A DNA stretch of 64,000 bases from an uncultured Aquimarina sp. (GTDB lineage Bacteria > Bacteroidota > Bacteroidia > Flavobacteriales > Flavobacteriaceae), in contig CANNFM010000014.1 of the NCBI GenBank assembly GCA_947503835.1, forward strand, positions 62,001-126,000. Reading direction: 5' to 3'. Every line of letters starts with the position of its first letter. The stretch's first letter is position 1. Below the pieces are notes generated by a model. It was given only the letters and a program-made list of their open reading frames with translations. It did no database searches and was not told the origin of the DNA. The position numbers were made by a program, and so were the translations under genes. Shown here one piece after another: positions 18,117 through 27,377 of the stretch.

Positions 18117-18545
18117 ATGAAAAAATTTTTTTTAGGAGCTCTAGCTCTAATGTTTTTATCGGTTGTTTCTTGTAAACAAGCAGCAGACAAAGCAGAAGAC
18201 GCTGCTGACAAAGCAGAAGAAGTTGTTGAAGAGGCTGCAGAAAAAGTAGAAGAAGTTGCAGAAAAAGTAGAAAGTGCTGCTGATGCTGTACCTACCTTTA
18301 GCGACTCTGCTGTACAAGAGTACGTTAATGCCTACCAAGAGTATATGGCTGAGTACGAAAAAATCGTTGAAAGTAAAGACATGACTGCTTTTGCCGGACT
18401 TAGTACAAAAGGGCAAGAACTTGCAAAAAAAGCTCAAGAAGTTTCTGGGAAATTATCTGGTGAAGATGCCCAAAAATGGACTGAATATATGACTGCAAGC
18501 TCTAAGAAAATGCAGGAACTTGCTGCTAAAATGACTCAGCAGTAA
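18117..18545 (+). CDS. Small coiled-coil lipoprotein
   Basis: A 142-residue protein with a lipoprotein signal peptide; the lipobox is FLSVVSC with the acylated Cys at residue 19. Residues about 20-55 are a repetitive Ala/Glu/Lys coiled-coil (runs of DKAEDAAD and EKVEEVAEKVE). The C-terminal part is helical and polar. The repeated KAE units resemble stress-induced lipoproteins, but no function is recognised. A strong terminator follows, so it is a single-gene unit. Confidence 0.8.
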   Translation: MKKFFLGALALMFLSVVSCKQAADKAEDAADKAEEVVEEAAEKVEEVAEKVESAADAVPTFSDSAVQEYVNAYQEYMAEYEKIVESKDMTAFAGLSTKGQELAKKAQEVSGKLSGEDAQKWTEYMTASSKKMQELAAKMTQQ

Positions 18546-18587
18546 TATTACAGCTAAACAAAATAGGTCTCTATTGACTTATAATAG

Positions 18588-18616
18588 AACCATCCCTTTC
18601 GGGATGGTTTTTTTGT
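18588..18616 (+). terminator. Rho-independent terminator after the lipoprotein gene
   Basis: AACCATCCC (18588-18596), a 4-nt TTTC loop, GGGATGGTT (18601-18609), then a T-run. It lies 42 nt after the stop and just before the convergent nitroreductase stop. Confidence 0.9.
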
Positions 18617-18621
18617 TTTAT

Positions 18622-19194
18622 TTATAACCATTTGATTTTATCCTCTATTGGCTCACGCTTTGATATTACATCTTCTTCCTGATTATGATTCCCTATATAA
18701 AAGAACCCTAAACAACGTTCTCCTTCTTCAAAATCGCAAAAATCACCCATATAGTTAATCAATTTAGGACTACTCCAATAGCACCCTACTCCATCTGCAG
18801 AACAAGTTAACCACATATTCTGAACTGCCATAGCCGTTGATGCTATCTCTTCCCACTCAGGAATCCGTTCCTTTAGATCCCTTTGCATACATATGATTAG
18901 TATTGCACTAGCAGATTTACAATTGTTAAGAATCTTTTTATGTTTAAACGGAGAAAAATCCTCATTAGAAGTGATATCGGTATACGTATCTGATAAAAAT
19001 TTTCCCAAACGATCTTTTGCTTCTCCTTGTACCACTTTAAACCGCCACGGTTGAGTCAATCTATGAGTTGGCGCCCAATTTGCATTCTCCAGTAAATTTT
19101 GAATGAAGGCTTTAGAAACCGGTTTATCATTATATTGAGGAGGGAAAATCGATCTTCTACTCCGAATTATTTCATTTATAACCTCTTTACTCAT
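18622..19194 (-). CDS. Nitroreductase family protein
   Basis: A 190-residue FMN-binding nitroreductase-like protein. It shows the IIRSRRSIFPPQYNDKPV start, the NANWAPTHRLTQPWRF segment typical of FMN contact, and CSADGVGCYWSSP near the end. Members reduce nitro compounds or flavins with NAD(P)H; the physiological substrate cannot be inferred. Single gene, convergent with the lipoprotein gene. Confidence 0.88.
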   Translation of the reverse strand: MSKEVINEIIRSRRSIFPPQYNDKPVSKAFIQNLLENANWAPTHRLTQPWRFKVVQGEAKDRLGKFLSDTYTDITSNEDFSPFKHKKILNNCKSASAILIICMQRDLKERIPEWEEIASTAMAVQNMWLTCSADGVGCYWSSPKLINYMGDFCDFEEGERCLGFFYIGNHNQEEDVISKREPIEDKIKWL

Positions 19195-19269
19195 ATTATT
19201 TCTTTTTTTTGTAAAGTTATTATTATTCCTAGGACTAAAATATACTTGATTATTAATTAATATAGTATT

Positions 19270-19977
19270 GTGAACTCAAAAATTAGACTTCATAAAGCCG
19301 AACAGCTGGACGACCTATCTCTATCGGGGGATACTCTTGAAAAAACATTGTTCAGTTTAAAACTAATCAACACCATTCTTGGTAATCACAGACAATTAGG
19401 CAAAGCTATAGTACACTATTGTAAAGTAAACCCTGCTCAAAAAGAATTTCACATCATAGATTTAGGTTGTGGTGGTGGGGATTGTATTCGATCTATTTCG
19501 AAAAAATTAAAGAAACGTAAGATTAAAGCTGTTTTTACAGGTATTGATGGTAACCCAACAAGTATATCGTATGCTACGCGAAACAATTTAGATATTGCAA
19601 ATACTGATTTTATAACTGCCGATATCATCAATGAAGATTTTACAGTGCCTGATTGTGATATCCTAATAAGCAGTCATTTCATATATCATTTTAATGATAA
19701 GGATCTTATTGATTTTTTAAGAAAAATTCAGTCCAAAAAAGTAAAACATATTATTTTTAGTGAGCTGTATAGAAATAAGACGGCATACCACTTATTTAGA
19801 TTTGTTAGTTTTGTGCTTCCAATTTCTGATATTGCAAAAAAAGATGGTATGTTAGCAATACAAAGAGCTTTCTCCATTAAAGAACTAAAAAGAATTATAC
19901 AAAGCAGTGCCATTAAGGAATTTAAAATCACAAAAAAACCTTTTTTCCGCACCATCACACAAATAGATGTACACTAA
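19270..19977 (+). CDS. Class I SAM-dependent methyltransferase
   Basis: A 235-residue Rossmann methyltransferase with motif I HIIDLGCGGGDCIRSI near residue 60, the acidic residue in FTGIDGNPTSI, and ADIINEDFTVPDCDILISSHFIYHF. It begins with GTG at 19270. The N-terminus (AEQLDDLSLSGDTLEKTL) is like those found beside lipid and polyketide genes in Flavobacteria, but the substrate is not known. It ends in TAATG, overlapping the next gene by one base, so the two are translationally coupled. Confidence 0.8.
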   Translation: MNSKIRLHKAEQLDDLSLSGDTLEKTLFSLKLINTILGNHRQLGKAIVHYCKVNPAQKEFHIIDLGCGGGDCIRSISKKLKKRKIKAVFTGIDGNPTSISYATRNNLDIANTDFITADIINEDFTVPDCDILISSHFIYHFNDKDLIDFLRKIQSKKVKHIIFSELYRNKTAYHLFRFVSFVLPISDIAKKDGMLAIQRAFSIKELKRIIQSSAIKEFKITKKPFFRTITQIDVH

Positions 19978-20399
19978 TGAAAGACCTACTAAACGATAGT
20001 TTAAAAAAATTAAAAGAAACCCCAAGAACCCTTATTCTAATCTATATTATTATCTATTTTTTATGGGGATTAGGGATGAATCGTTTTGGAGCCGAAATGG
20101 AGATTGCAAGATTTACCTATTGGTGGCAAGTAATTACATGTTATATCTTATACATGGTTCCTATTTCTATACTGCTAAAAGAGCATAAGTTCATTGATCA
20201 GTATGCATACGGCCTAGTGGCTATGGGATTACTAGAATTTTTGGGATATTGGCTTCAAACCTCATATGTATACCCAAACAATATTCTAGACCATATGTTT
20301 AATCCACAAAACTTTAGTTTAGGAATGGCCTTATTTTTTGCACTATATTTCCCTGCCGGAAACTGGTTAGTGGCTAAGATACACCAACTTGTTTTTTAG
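19977..20399 (+). CDS. Small integral membrane protein, unknown function
   Basis: A 140-residue protein with about four hydrophobic helices (around residues 18-36, 50-66, 78-94 and 115-132). I do not recognise the family. The 1-bp overlap with the methyltransferase gene suggests they act together, perhaps on a membrane substrate, but this is inference. Confidence 0.7.
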   Translation: MKDLLNDSLKKLKETPRTLILIYIIIYFLWGLGMNRFGAEMEIARFTYWWQVITCYILYMVPISILLKEHKFIDQYAYGLVAMGLLEFLGYWLQTSYVYPNNILDHMFNPQNFSLGMALFFALYFPAGNWLVAKIHQLVF

Positions 20400-20431
20400 A
20401 AAAGAGCTTAATTTGCACACTACATATTACC

Positions 20432-21550
20432 CTATTTTTTTGGAACCAGGATAAACTGTTTCTTTCCTTGCTTTTTAAGCCTGTAGCGATCCTCTATATC
20501 TCCCGACCCCTCTAGATCAGATATATAATCCATCCAATCTTGTCTATCTACGATGGCATTATCTAATATGACATCGGTTAGATTTGCATTCTCTAATTTG
20601 GCTCCCCACAAGGTAGCTTCAGAAAGGTCTGCACCACTAAGATCAGCTCCAAACAAATTTGCATTGGTTAGATCAGCACTTAACAATTCTGCTTTTTGAA
20701 GATTAGCATTATGTAGTCTAGCTCTTTTAAGAATTGCATCAGAGAGGTTGATTTTACTCATCTGGGCTTCTTTAAGCTCGGCTCTTTCGAGATTAGCGGC
20801 CGGCATCTGTGCTTCGGTGAGATCAGAATAATCCAGTCTGGCATATTTTAGATTTACTCCCCTACCCAGGTTAACCTTTCTCAGATTTGTGTAATTAAAA
20901 TCTGCCGAGTTTAGGATATCTTGTGAAGATTCTGATCCCAAATCGCTCTTTAACAAGGTAAACAAAAGCTGCCCTCGTTCTGGACTAATGGGATTCTCGA
21001 TTAATGTACCATTTTCTATATAACGATATGGTTTCATTGCCATACAAAGGCTTATTATTCTTGCTTCTAACGTCTTACTGATGTTTCGTGCGCTATTTGT
21101 GCCTTTATATTTAAGCTCTTCATTAAAATCTGTTAAAACATCTCCCATTACAAAAACCAGTGATGATCTTCGATCTGCCTCTACAAGATTATTCTGACTG
21201 GTGATCAACCTATTTTGGTTCATTAATAACTTCGTCTGAAAAATCAATACAGCTGCTGGGATAACACCAACCATAAAAGCAAACAGTCCTATTCTTGTAA
21301 TTCGCCAAATAACACTCGATGATACATCAGAAACTGTATCTACAGAAACTGTTTTATACTCCTTATATTCATTGATAGCATTACTAATACTTCTTTTAAG
21401 TCGGCCACCAAAAATTGGACGACTAGATTTTTTTAAGAGCCACCATCTAAATCTTCTCTTTTTCTGTTTGCCTTTACTAAACTTATCAAGTTTATCCTGT
21501 AGCAACTTATTTTCTATCTTTAACCGTTCGATATGATCTTGTTCGTTCAC
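20432..21550 (-). CDS. Membrane-anchored pentapeptide-repeat protein
   Basis: A 372-residue protein. The N-terminal 20 residues are a short coiled-coil, followed by a basic stretch and a membrane helix near residues 88-110. Residues about 220-335 are pentapeptide repeats of the A(D/N)LxX type (for example ANLFGADLSGADLSEATLWG), which fold as a right-handed quadrilateral helix. The middle segment has SLVFVMGDVLTDFNEEL. The protein is probably anchored with the repeat domain in one compartment. Function unknown. Confidence 0.85.
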   Translation of the reverse strand: MNEQDHIERLKIENKLLQDKLDKFSKGKQKKRRFRWWLLKKSSRPIFGGRLKRSISNAINEYKEYKTVSVDTVSDVSSSVIWRITRIGLFAFMVGVIPAAVLIFQTKLLMNQNRLITSQNNLVEADRRSSLVFVMGDVLTDFNEELKYKGTNSARNISKTLEARIISLCMAMKPYRYIENGTLIENPISPERGQLLFTLLKSDLGSESSQDILNSADFNYTNLRKVNLGRGVNLKYARLDYSDLTEAQMPAANLERAELKEAQMSKINLSDAILKRARLHNANLQKAELLSADLTNANLFGADLSGADLSEATLWGAKLENANLTDVILDNAIVDRQDWMDYISDLEGSGDIEDRYRLKKQGKKQFILVPKK

Positions 21551-21603
21551 TGCAATATAGATTTGGATATTTAAACGCTTAAGATATAAAAGTTATTATT
21601 ACA

Positions 21604-21643
21604 TAAAAAAGAAAGCTTCCTTAATTAACTAAGAAAGCTTTCT
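21604..21643 (-). terminator. Rho-independent terminator after the 73-residue gene
   Basis: A 13-bp stem with one wobble (GAAAGCTTCCTTA at 21611-21623 pairs with TAAGAAAGCTTTC at 21631-21643). On the minus strand a T-run follows. It lies 34 nt past the stop of the gene ending at 21678. Confidence 0.75.
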
Positions 21644-21677
21644 CCAATCAACATAAAAACAAATAATCAATGATTTC

Positions 21678-21899
21678 TTACTTCAGGTAATTTGAAATAT
21701 CATTGGCAATATCTTCTACTACAGAAAATTCTTCCTGTTCGTCTATTAGATTAATGGTCTTAACCAGAACTAATAAATACCCAGAGATATAATTCTTCTT
21801 TTGTTCGTCATGCACATACTCTTTTCCTTCAACTACAATAAACGTAATCAAATTGCGTATAATCAATCGTACATCAGAAATATCTATATCACCTTTCAT
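21678..21899 (-). CDS. Hypothetical 73-residue protein
   Basis: A small acidic protein with no recognised domain. It is mostly predicted helix, with LIIRNLITFIVVEGKEYVHD and SGYLLVLVKTINLIDEQEE. It has its own terminator and therefore looks like a real gene. It may form a helical bundle; no signal peptide. Confidence 0.6.
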   Translation of the reverse strand: MKGDIDISDVRLIIRNLITFIVVEGKEYVHDEQKKNYISGYLLVLVKTINLIDEQEEFSVVEDIANDISNYLK

Positions 21900-22069
21900 A
21901 TAACACTTTTTAAATATTCATTTTTAAGAATATAATTTGAAAGTATGATTCTAATTTTTGAAATATGAAAATTGCTCTGAATTAAACCATTAATCGTCGA
22001 TTAAAGGTAAGTTTTGTCGTTTTTAGAACATTATGAAGTTGATCATGAAGTTAAAGAGACATCTAAAGA

Positions 22070-22513
22070 TTATACACACCGTGTTACTTTACCATTTTTC
22101 TTCACTTCATTTAAAATGAGCAAGGTAGTAGGATCGCCATGCATTGCTAATCGATTAATTACATTTTCTAAATGTTTGCTATCCTTAACATGAAATTTCA
22201 TAATCAGGCAATCTTTCCCCGTTACACGAGTACATTCTACCATTTCGGGGTATTCACTTAATGTATTGGTAAATGACTGAAAGTTCATGCTATTTACACT
22301 CATCATAATAAATGCAGAGAGAGACCACCCTAATTTTGAAGGATTTACTTGTGTGGTATACCCAGTAATAACCTCTGTATCTTCCATGCGTTGTACTCGT
22401 TCTGCTACAGCCGAAGGCGAAAGCTTTACCACTCTACCTATTTGCGCAAAAGATAAACGTGCATTCTCTTGTAATAATTCTAATATCTTCCAGTCTAAAT
22501 CATCTTTCACCAT
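22070..22513 (-). CDS. Lrp/AsnC-family transcriptional regulator
   Basis: A 147-residue regulator. The HTH covers residues 1-60 (LDWKILELLQENARLSFAQIGRVVKLSPSAV contains the recognition helix). A C-terminal ligand-sensing RAM domain follows with ECTRVTGKDCLIMKFHV. I chose the ATG at 22513; an upstream in-frame ATG at 22573 would add a non-family extension. It diverges from a LysE exporter gene, the classic arrangement for amino-acid-responsive control of export. Confidence 0.9.
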   Translation of the reverse strand: MVKDDLDWKILELLQENARLSFAQIGRVVKLSPSAVAERVQRMEDTEVITGYTTQVNPSKLGWSLSAFIMMSVNSMNFQSFTNTLSEYPEMVECTRVTGKDCLIMKFHVKDSKHLENVINRLAMHGDPTTLLILNEVKKNGKVTRCV

Positions 22514-22644
22514 AATCGTTGGTATTTTTGAATTAAAAAAATATATTCCGTTGAAAAAACAAATATATGCCAATGATTCAATTTCACTAGTATCATCTGA
22601 AGCTATAATTTTGAGTATATAAAATCACTTAAAAACAAAAACTT

Positions 22645-23280
22645 ATGTTCGGAATTATCAATTTTGGAGCTTTCATTGTGGCCGGAATTATACTTAACCT
22701 CACCCCTGGGGCAGACACTATGTATATTCTGGGACGTAGTATTTCTGAAGGGAAAAAATCAGGAGTTATCTCTGCCCTCGGGATAGCCTCTGGAGCACTT
22801 TTACACTGTATTTTTGCGGCTCTGGGACTATCTATTCTTTTGGCAAAATCGGCTACCGCCTTTAGCATCGTTAAATACATAGGAGCTGGGTATCTCATTT
22901 TTTTAGGAATTAAACTGTTACTATCAAAAGCAGCATCAATTACAGAGGTTTTTGAGCAAGGAAAAAACACTCAGAACTACTCAAAAATATACGTATCCGG
23001 AATCTTAACTAATCTTTTTAATCCTAAAGTAGCCCTATTCTTTTTAGCATTTTTACCTCAATTCATAGAGCCTAATCATGCCACCAGTGTACTTCCGTTC
23101 TTGGTTTTAGGACTAACTTTTGTAGCCACAGGCACCCTTTGGTGTCTTGTACTTGCCCTCTTTTCTGCAAAATTAGCCAGCAAAATCAGAAAAAATAACA
23201 GGATAAAACTTTGGCTCGATAAAACTACTGGAGGTCTTTTTATTCTATTAGGTATTCAACTTGCATTAAGTAAAAAATAA
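22645..23280 (+). CDS. LysE/RhtB-family amino-acid exporter
   Basis: A 211-residue inner-membrane protein with about six helices. It has the family start FIVAGIILNLTPGADTMYILGRSISEGKKSG and IGAGYLIFLGIKLLLSK. LysE/RhtB proteins export amino acids or their analogues. The divergent Lrp/AsnC gene is its likely regulator. A TAATTTTG -7 match lies at 22606-22613, 31 nt before the start. Confidence 0.9.
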   Translation: MFGIINFGAFIVAGIILNLTPGADTMYILGRSISEGKKSGVISALGIASGALLHCIFAALGLSILLAKSATAFSIVKYIGAGYLIFLGIKLLLSKAASITEVFEQGKNTQNYSKIYVSGILTNLFNPKVALFFLAFLPQFIEPNHATSVLPFLVLGLTFVATGTLWCLVLALFSAKLASKIRKNNRIKLWLDKTTGGLFILLGIQLALSKK

Positions 23281-23342
23281 GGATATTGTGTTTGGATTTA
23301 TCTCATGAATTCTCCCACATTTACTACCTTAGTTCTTTAGCG

Positions 23343-23371
23343 TAGTATCATTATATACTTACATAGTATCA
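23343..23371. promoter_or_regulatory. Direct repeat TAGTATCA upstream of modA
   Basis: TAGTATCA occurs at 23343-23350 and at 23364-23371, a spacing of 21 bp or two helical turns. It ends 18 nt before the modA start. It could be a regulator site, but the pattern is short. Confidence 0.35.
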
Positions 23372-23389
23372 CAAAAAAAATGTTGCAGC

Positions 23390-24151
23390 ATGCAAAAAAT
23401 TCGGTTTTTGATTTTTATTGGCTTACTATTGATTACTGCTTGCAGACAACAACAAAGCGACACGTTGCATATTGCTGTTGCTGCAAACATGCAGTTTGCC
23501 ATGAAAGAATTATCAAAAGAGTTTACCCATCAAACTGGTATCGCTTGTGATCTGATCATTAGTTCTTCGGGAAAACTAACTGCACAAATTAAAGAAGGGG
23601 CCCCCTTTGATGTATTTGTTTCTGCCGATATGAAGTATCCCAACGAATTGTTTACCTCTGGTCATACTACTAAAAAACCTAAAATCTATGCCTACGGAAA
23701 ATTAGTGATGTGGTCTATGATTGATGATATAAAACCATCTATCACTATTCTTAAAAGCCCTCAAATAAAACATATTGCCTTAGCAAACCCCAAAACGGCA
23801 CCGTATGGCGCTGCAGCCATAGAAGTATTAAAAAAGTATGATGTATATAATGATGTAAAAGATAAACTAGTATTTGGAGAGAGTATATCGCAAACCAATC
23901 AATTTATCATTTCTAAATCAGCCGAAATTGGATTTACATCAAAATCTGTAGTAGTTTCGCCAGAAATCAAAGGTGAAGGAAACTGGGTAGACGTTAAAGA
24001 AACCGATTATCCTGCTATTGCTCAAGGAATTGTTATTCTTAAAAACGATGCCACCAAACAAACTAACGCTACAATTTTTTATGACTTTTTGTTCTCTGCG
24101 AGCGCTAAAAAAATCTTAGAGAACTATGGCTATTTGGTAAAAAGACAATAA
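23390..24151 (+). CDS. modA: Molybdate ABC transporter, substrate-binding lipoprotein
   Basis: A 253-residue ModA. The lipoprotein signal is MQKIRFLIFIGLLLITAC, with the acylated Cys at residue 18. Oxyanion-binding segments are VAANMQFAMKEL, IISSSGKLTAQIKEGAPFDVF and ALANPKTAPYGAAAIE. Lipidation replaces a free periplasmic protein, as is usual for Bacteroidota. First gene of modA-mop-modB-modC. Confidence 0.93.
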   Translation: MQKIRFLIFIGLLLITACRQQQSDTLHIAVAANMQFAMKELSKEFTHQTGIACDLIISSSGKLTAQIKEGAPFDVFVSADMKYPNELFTSGHTTKKPKIYAYGKLVMWSMIDDIKPSITILKSPQIKHIALANPKTAPYGAAAIEVLKKYDVYNDVKDKLVFGESISQTNQFIISKSAEIGFTSKSVVVSPEIKGEGNWVDVKETDYPAIAQGIVILKNDATKQTNATIFYDFLFSASAKKILENYGYLVKRQ

Positions 24152-24208
24152 TTACCCTAACAAATCTTTAATTAATGTATTTTTATATGATTAAATAACT
24201 GTACTTGT

Positions 24209-24607
24209 GTGAATATCCTTGAAGGAAAAATAACGACTATAAGAACCCATGGCAGTGTATCCTTGGTTACTCTACAAATAGGACCTGTTTTTTTGAATAC
24301 TATTATACTAGAAACTCAAGATACTGCTTCGTATCTCAAGCAGGAACACCTTGTTAAAGTAATGTTCAAAGAAACCGAAGTTATTATTGGCAAAAGCATA
24401 GATCTCCTTGTGAGCATACAAAATAAAGTAACAGGAGAAATTCTGGATATAGAAAAAGGAGCACTACTAAGTAAAGTAATCATAGACACCGTAATCGGAA
24501 CTATAATTGCAATTATTACTTCTGATGCTGCTCAACAACTTCAATTAAAAGTTGGAGAACACGTGACTGCTATGATAAAAACTACAGAAATAATGTTATC
24601 AAAATGA
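24209..24607 (+). CDS. Di-Mop (TOBE) molybdate-binding protein
   Basis: A 132-residue protein made of two tandem Mop/TOBE domains. Each carries the family pattern, with a repeated NILEGKITTIRTHGSVSLVTL-like and TGEILDIEKGALLSKVIID-like segment. Such proteins store or sense molybdate or tungstate in the cytoplasm. Translation starts at GTG (24209). Its stop overlaps the modB start by 4 bp, so the genes are coupled. Confidence 0.85.
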   Translation: MNILEGKITTIRTHGSVSLVTLQIGPVFLNTIILETQDTASYLKQEHLVKVMFKETEVIIGKSIDLLVSIQNKVTGEILDIEKGALLSKVIIDTVIGTIIAIITSDAAQQLQLKVGEHVTAMIKTTEIMLSK

Positions 24608-25278
24608 TGGATTGGCAGCCCTTACTATTAACCTTTAAACTGGCATTGATAACGACCATTTTATTGTTGGTCATTTCTATCCCCATCGCCTATTGGCTAG
24701 CGTATACAAAATCACGAATAAAACCAATATTCGAAACCTTGGTTAGTATGCCTCTTGTTTTGCCTCCAACCGTTTTGGGGTTTTATTTATTAGTCGCATT
24801 TAGTCCTGCTAACACTTTTGGGAGTTGGTTAGACGAACATCTGGGTATACGACTTATTTTTTCGTTCGAGGGGCTTGTTTTTGCGTCTGTTCTGTATAGT
24901 TTGCCATTTATGGTTCATCCCATCCAGGCCGGGTTTTCAAATCTATCCTCATCCCTTACAGAAGCATCTCATGTACTGGGAAAATCCAAAATCACGACTC
25001 TTATTAAAGTACTTTTACCTAACATAAAACCATCATTGCTTACCGGAATTGTATTAGCTTTTGCCCATACCATTGGTGAATTTGGTGTGGTGTTAATGAT
25101 AGGTGGTAACATGCCCGGAAAAACAAAGGTAGCTTCTATCGCTATTTATGATGAAGTTGAAGCCCTTAATTATACTGTGGCAAATTGGTATTCGCTAATT
25201 TTATTTGCGATCACATTTAGTATTTTACTCCTGGTATATTTAGTTAATGGAGGCTTTCTAAAAAAATTCTGGAAATGA
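24604..25278 (+). CDS. modB: Molybdate ABC transporter permease
   Basis: A 224-residue inner-membrane permease with the ModB segments PLVLPPTVLGFYLLVAFSP and the EAA-like loop EASHVLGKSKITTLIKVLLP, followed by AHTIGEFGVVLMIGGNMPG. About five membrane helices. It overlaps the di-Mop gene by 4 bp (ATGA) and modC by 4 bp. An ATG at 24607 is an alternative start. Confidence 0.94.
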   Translation: MMDWQPLLLTFKLALITTILLLVISIPIAYWLAYTKSRIKPIFETLVSMPLVLPPTVLGFYLLVAFSPANTFGSWLDEHLGIRLIFSFEGLVFASVLYSLPFMVHPIQAGFSNLSSSLTEASHVLGKSKITTLIKVLLPNIKPSLLTGIVLAFAHTIGEFGVVLMIGGNMPGKTKVASIAIYDEVEALNYTVANWYSLILFAITFSILLLVYLVNGGFLKKFWK

Positions 25279-26150
25279 TACATATCGCTTTGCAAAAAAA
25301 ATTGACCGCAACGCATGGAACAATGCTACTTGATATTAATGTTGATATCGAAAGGGGTAGTTTAGTTACGCTATATGGAAATTCTGGAGCAGGAAAAACG
25401 TCCATCTTCAGAATGATTTCAGGATTACTGCACGCAGATAAAGGACGTATCACTGTTAATCAAAAAACCTGGTTGGATACCGAAAAAAGAATATCCCTGA
25501 AACCTCAACAAAGAAAAATAGGGTTTGTATTTCAGGATTATGCTTTGTTTCCAAACATGACAGTAAAAGAAAATTTGCTGTACGCTTTAGAAAAAGGGCA
25601 AAACAAGGAGATCATAAACGAATTAATAGAGATTATCGAACTGGGTGACTTGCAAGATCGCAAACCCGAAAAACTCTCAGGGGGACAAAAACAACGCGTC
25701 TCTTTAGCAAGAGCATTGGTACGAAAGCCAGAAATTTTAATGTTGGATGAACCTCTATCGGCATTAGACCATATGATGCGTGCGAAACTACAGGATTATA
25801 TTCTTAAAGTACACAAACAATATAACCTCACAACCTTGCTTATAAGTCATGAAATAGGTGAAGTTATAAAAATGTCTGACAAGGTGTTTATGATCGAAAA
25901 CGGGAAAATCGTCAAGCAAGGCAACCCAATCGAAGTATTCACGACCAATCAGGTAAGTGGTAAATTTCAGTTTTCGGGAGAAATCGTTGAAATAAAAAAA
26001 GAAGATGTCATTTACATTGTTACTATTTTGATAGGAACAAATTTTGTAAAAATAGTGGCCGAAGAAACCGAGATAAAAACAATGACCATTGGTGATAAAG
26101 TAATTGTGGCTTCAAAAGCATTTAACCCTCTACTTCAAAAGATTCACTAA
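25275..26150 (+). CDS. modC: Molybdate ABC transporter ATP-binding protein
   Basis: A 291-residue ATPase. Walker A is YGNSGAGKTSIF, the signature is LSGGQKQRVSLARAL, Walker B is ILMLDEPLSALD, and the switch His is in TLLISHEIGEV. A partial C-terminal TOBE-like region (SGEIVEIKKEDVIYIVTI) is present; it is shorter than in enterobacterial ModC, consistent with a separate di-Mop protein. Last gene of the operon. Confidence 0.93.
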   Translation: MIHIALQKKLTATHGTMLLDINVDIERGSLVTLYGNSGAGKTSIFRMISGLLHADKGRITVNQKTWLDTEKRISLKPQQRKIGFVFQDYALFPNMTVKENLLYALEKGQNKEIINELIEIIELGDLQDRKPEKLSGGQKQRVSLARALVRKPEILMLDEPLSALDHMMRAKLQDYILKVHKQYNLTTLLISHEIGEVIKMSDKVFMIENGKIVKQGNPIEVFTTNQVSGKFQFSGEIVEIKKEDVIYIVTILIGTNFVKIVAEETEIKTMTIGDKVIVASKAFNPLLQKIH

Positions 26151-26539
26151 TCTTTCGATAGTTCTGCTGAGCTTGTCGAAGTACGTTTTTTTAGAAATGA
26201 ATACTTCTGCATAAAATTTTTAAATTAAATTCTCATAATTACTTAGCCTATTTCTTTAAGATAAAGTAAATAAAAACTAGGCCTTCCATCGTGAACGCAT
26301 CTTAACTTCACATCAATATACCGAGTTCAAATAAGAAATTTTTATTATATACTTCTTTTTTGATACAGTCAATTTTAACGTGTACAAATATTCACCCTGT
26401 GTACTTTTATTTATGTATGTAACAGCAAAATCAAAGTACCTTACCATAGGATAAATTGCTCGATTTTTATCAATTCCGACTTATACTTCTTGTTTTAACG
26501 CAAACATGTCCCCTACATTTGACTCAATAAAATTTGAGT
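26151..26539. other. Intergenic stretch after the molybdate operon
   Basis: No gene is seen. At 26154-26181 there is TTTCGATAGTTCTGCTGAGC followed by TTGTCGAA. The TTGTCGAA/TTCGA arms and the CTGAGC core resemble the short 'TTCGACAAGCTCAGC' intergenic repeat frequent in Bacteroidota, and may form a small hairpin with a T-run (26186-26191) acting as the operon terminator. The rest is AT-rich without visible structure. Confidence 0.4.
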
Positions 26540-26761
26540 ATGAAACATTATGGCTATAACAAAAAAAGTAAGTTTATTACTGATATCATTTTGGCTCTGA
26601 ATATGAAGTTAGATGAATTTATGTACAATCTTGTACATCATAAACCTTATGAAGTAACACTTTACTTATGGATTCATAAACTATATGCTAAAGACAAGTC
26701 AATCAATGATGCCATACTACTTATCCATAAAGCAAGAAATCTATGTATTAAAGCAGTATAG
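26540..26761 (+). CDS. Hypothetical 73-residue protein
   Basis: A short helical protein starting MKHYGYNKKSKFITDIIL and ending ARNLCIKAV. No domain is recognised. A TTG two codons upstream could also start it. It lies alone between the molybdate operon and the small HTH gene, at the beginning of the accessory region. It might be spurious. Confidence 0.4.
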   Translation: MKHYGYNKKSKFITDIILALNMKLDEFMYNLVHHKPYEVTLYLWIHKLYAKDKSINDAILLIHKARNLCIKAV

Positions 26762-26909
26762 TAATCTGTGCACTATCAAAATACTAGTCAATCAATACCC
26801 CCATCCCCCTTTAACAAATTAATTCTTATTCTGAAATTAAAACTGCGTAAACAAACCCGTCATAACTACTTATTAAAAATGATTACAAACTAAATAAAAG
26901 ATAAAAATT

Positions 26910-27179
26910 ATGACTTTTATTCAACAACTAGAGCTTATAGAAAGAGTGGATCAATTGATTCGTTTGCAAGCTACCGGCTCGGCTCGTGATTTAGCCTATA
27001 GGTTAGGAATCTCAAAAACCAAACTATACCGTATGATCAATATCATGAAGGAGCTTAATGCACCGGTTGAATATGATGTAACTGTACAAAGCTATGTTTA
27101 TCAAGAAGAAGTAAGCCTCAGGTTTAGATTTCATGCTAAACCGTTGGAGCCCAAAAGAACATATCCCATAGCCGGATAA
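26910..27179 (+). CDS. Small helix-turn-helix protein
   Basis: An 89-residue protein with an HTH in residues about 12-50 (LIRLQATGSARDLAYRLGIS then KTKLYRMINIMKEL). The C-terminal part is beta-like (VEYDVTVQSYVY). It is similar to small HTH_11-like proteins of Bacteroidota accessory regions. It stands 198 nt before the large YD-type gene and could regulate it, but nothing shows this directly. Confidence 0.7.
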   Translation: MTFIQQLELIERVDQLIRLQATGSARDLAYRLGISKTKLYRMINIMKELNAPVEYDVTVQSYVYQEEVSLRFRFHAKPLEPKRTYPIAG

Positions 27180-27331
27180 AACAAAAATCATTATTCATTC
27201 TCAGTACCGAAAAACGAAACTGGAATTTTTTAATATTGTACTACGAATTATAAATGAGTCCTTAATCCAAAAATAGGAACCAGACATCGAAAAGGGGATT
27301 TTCCCCTTGATCATGATTAAAATTTTCGGTG

Positions 27332-27339
27332 TACGTTTG
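27332..27339 (+). promoter_or_regulatory. Candidate -7 element for the large YD-type operon
   Basis: TACGTTTG is an exact TAnnTTTG match, 38 nt before the start at 27378. A TTG lies 22 nt upstream (27307-27309), slightly beyond the usual distance, within a small AAGGGGA/TCCCCTT hairpin at 27292-27308. Confidence 0.35.
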
Positions 27340-27377
27340 CCGCTTTGTTTAAAGAAATCTAAAAATAAATCACATAT

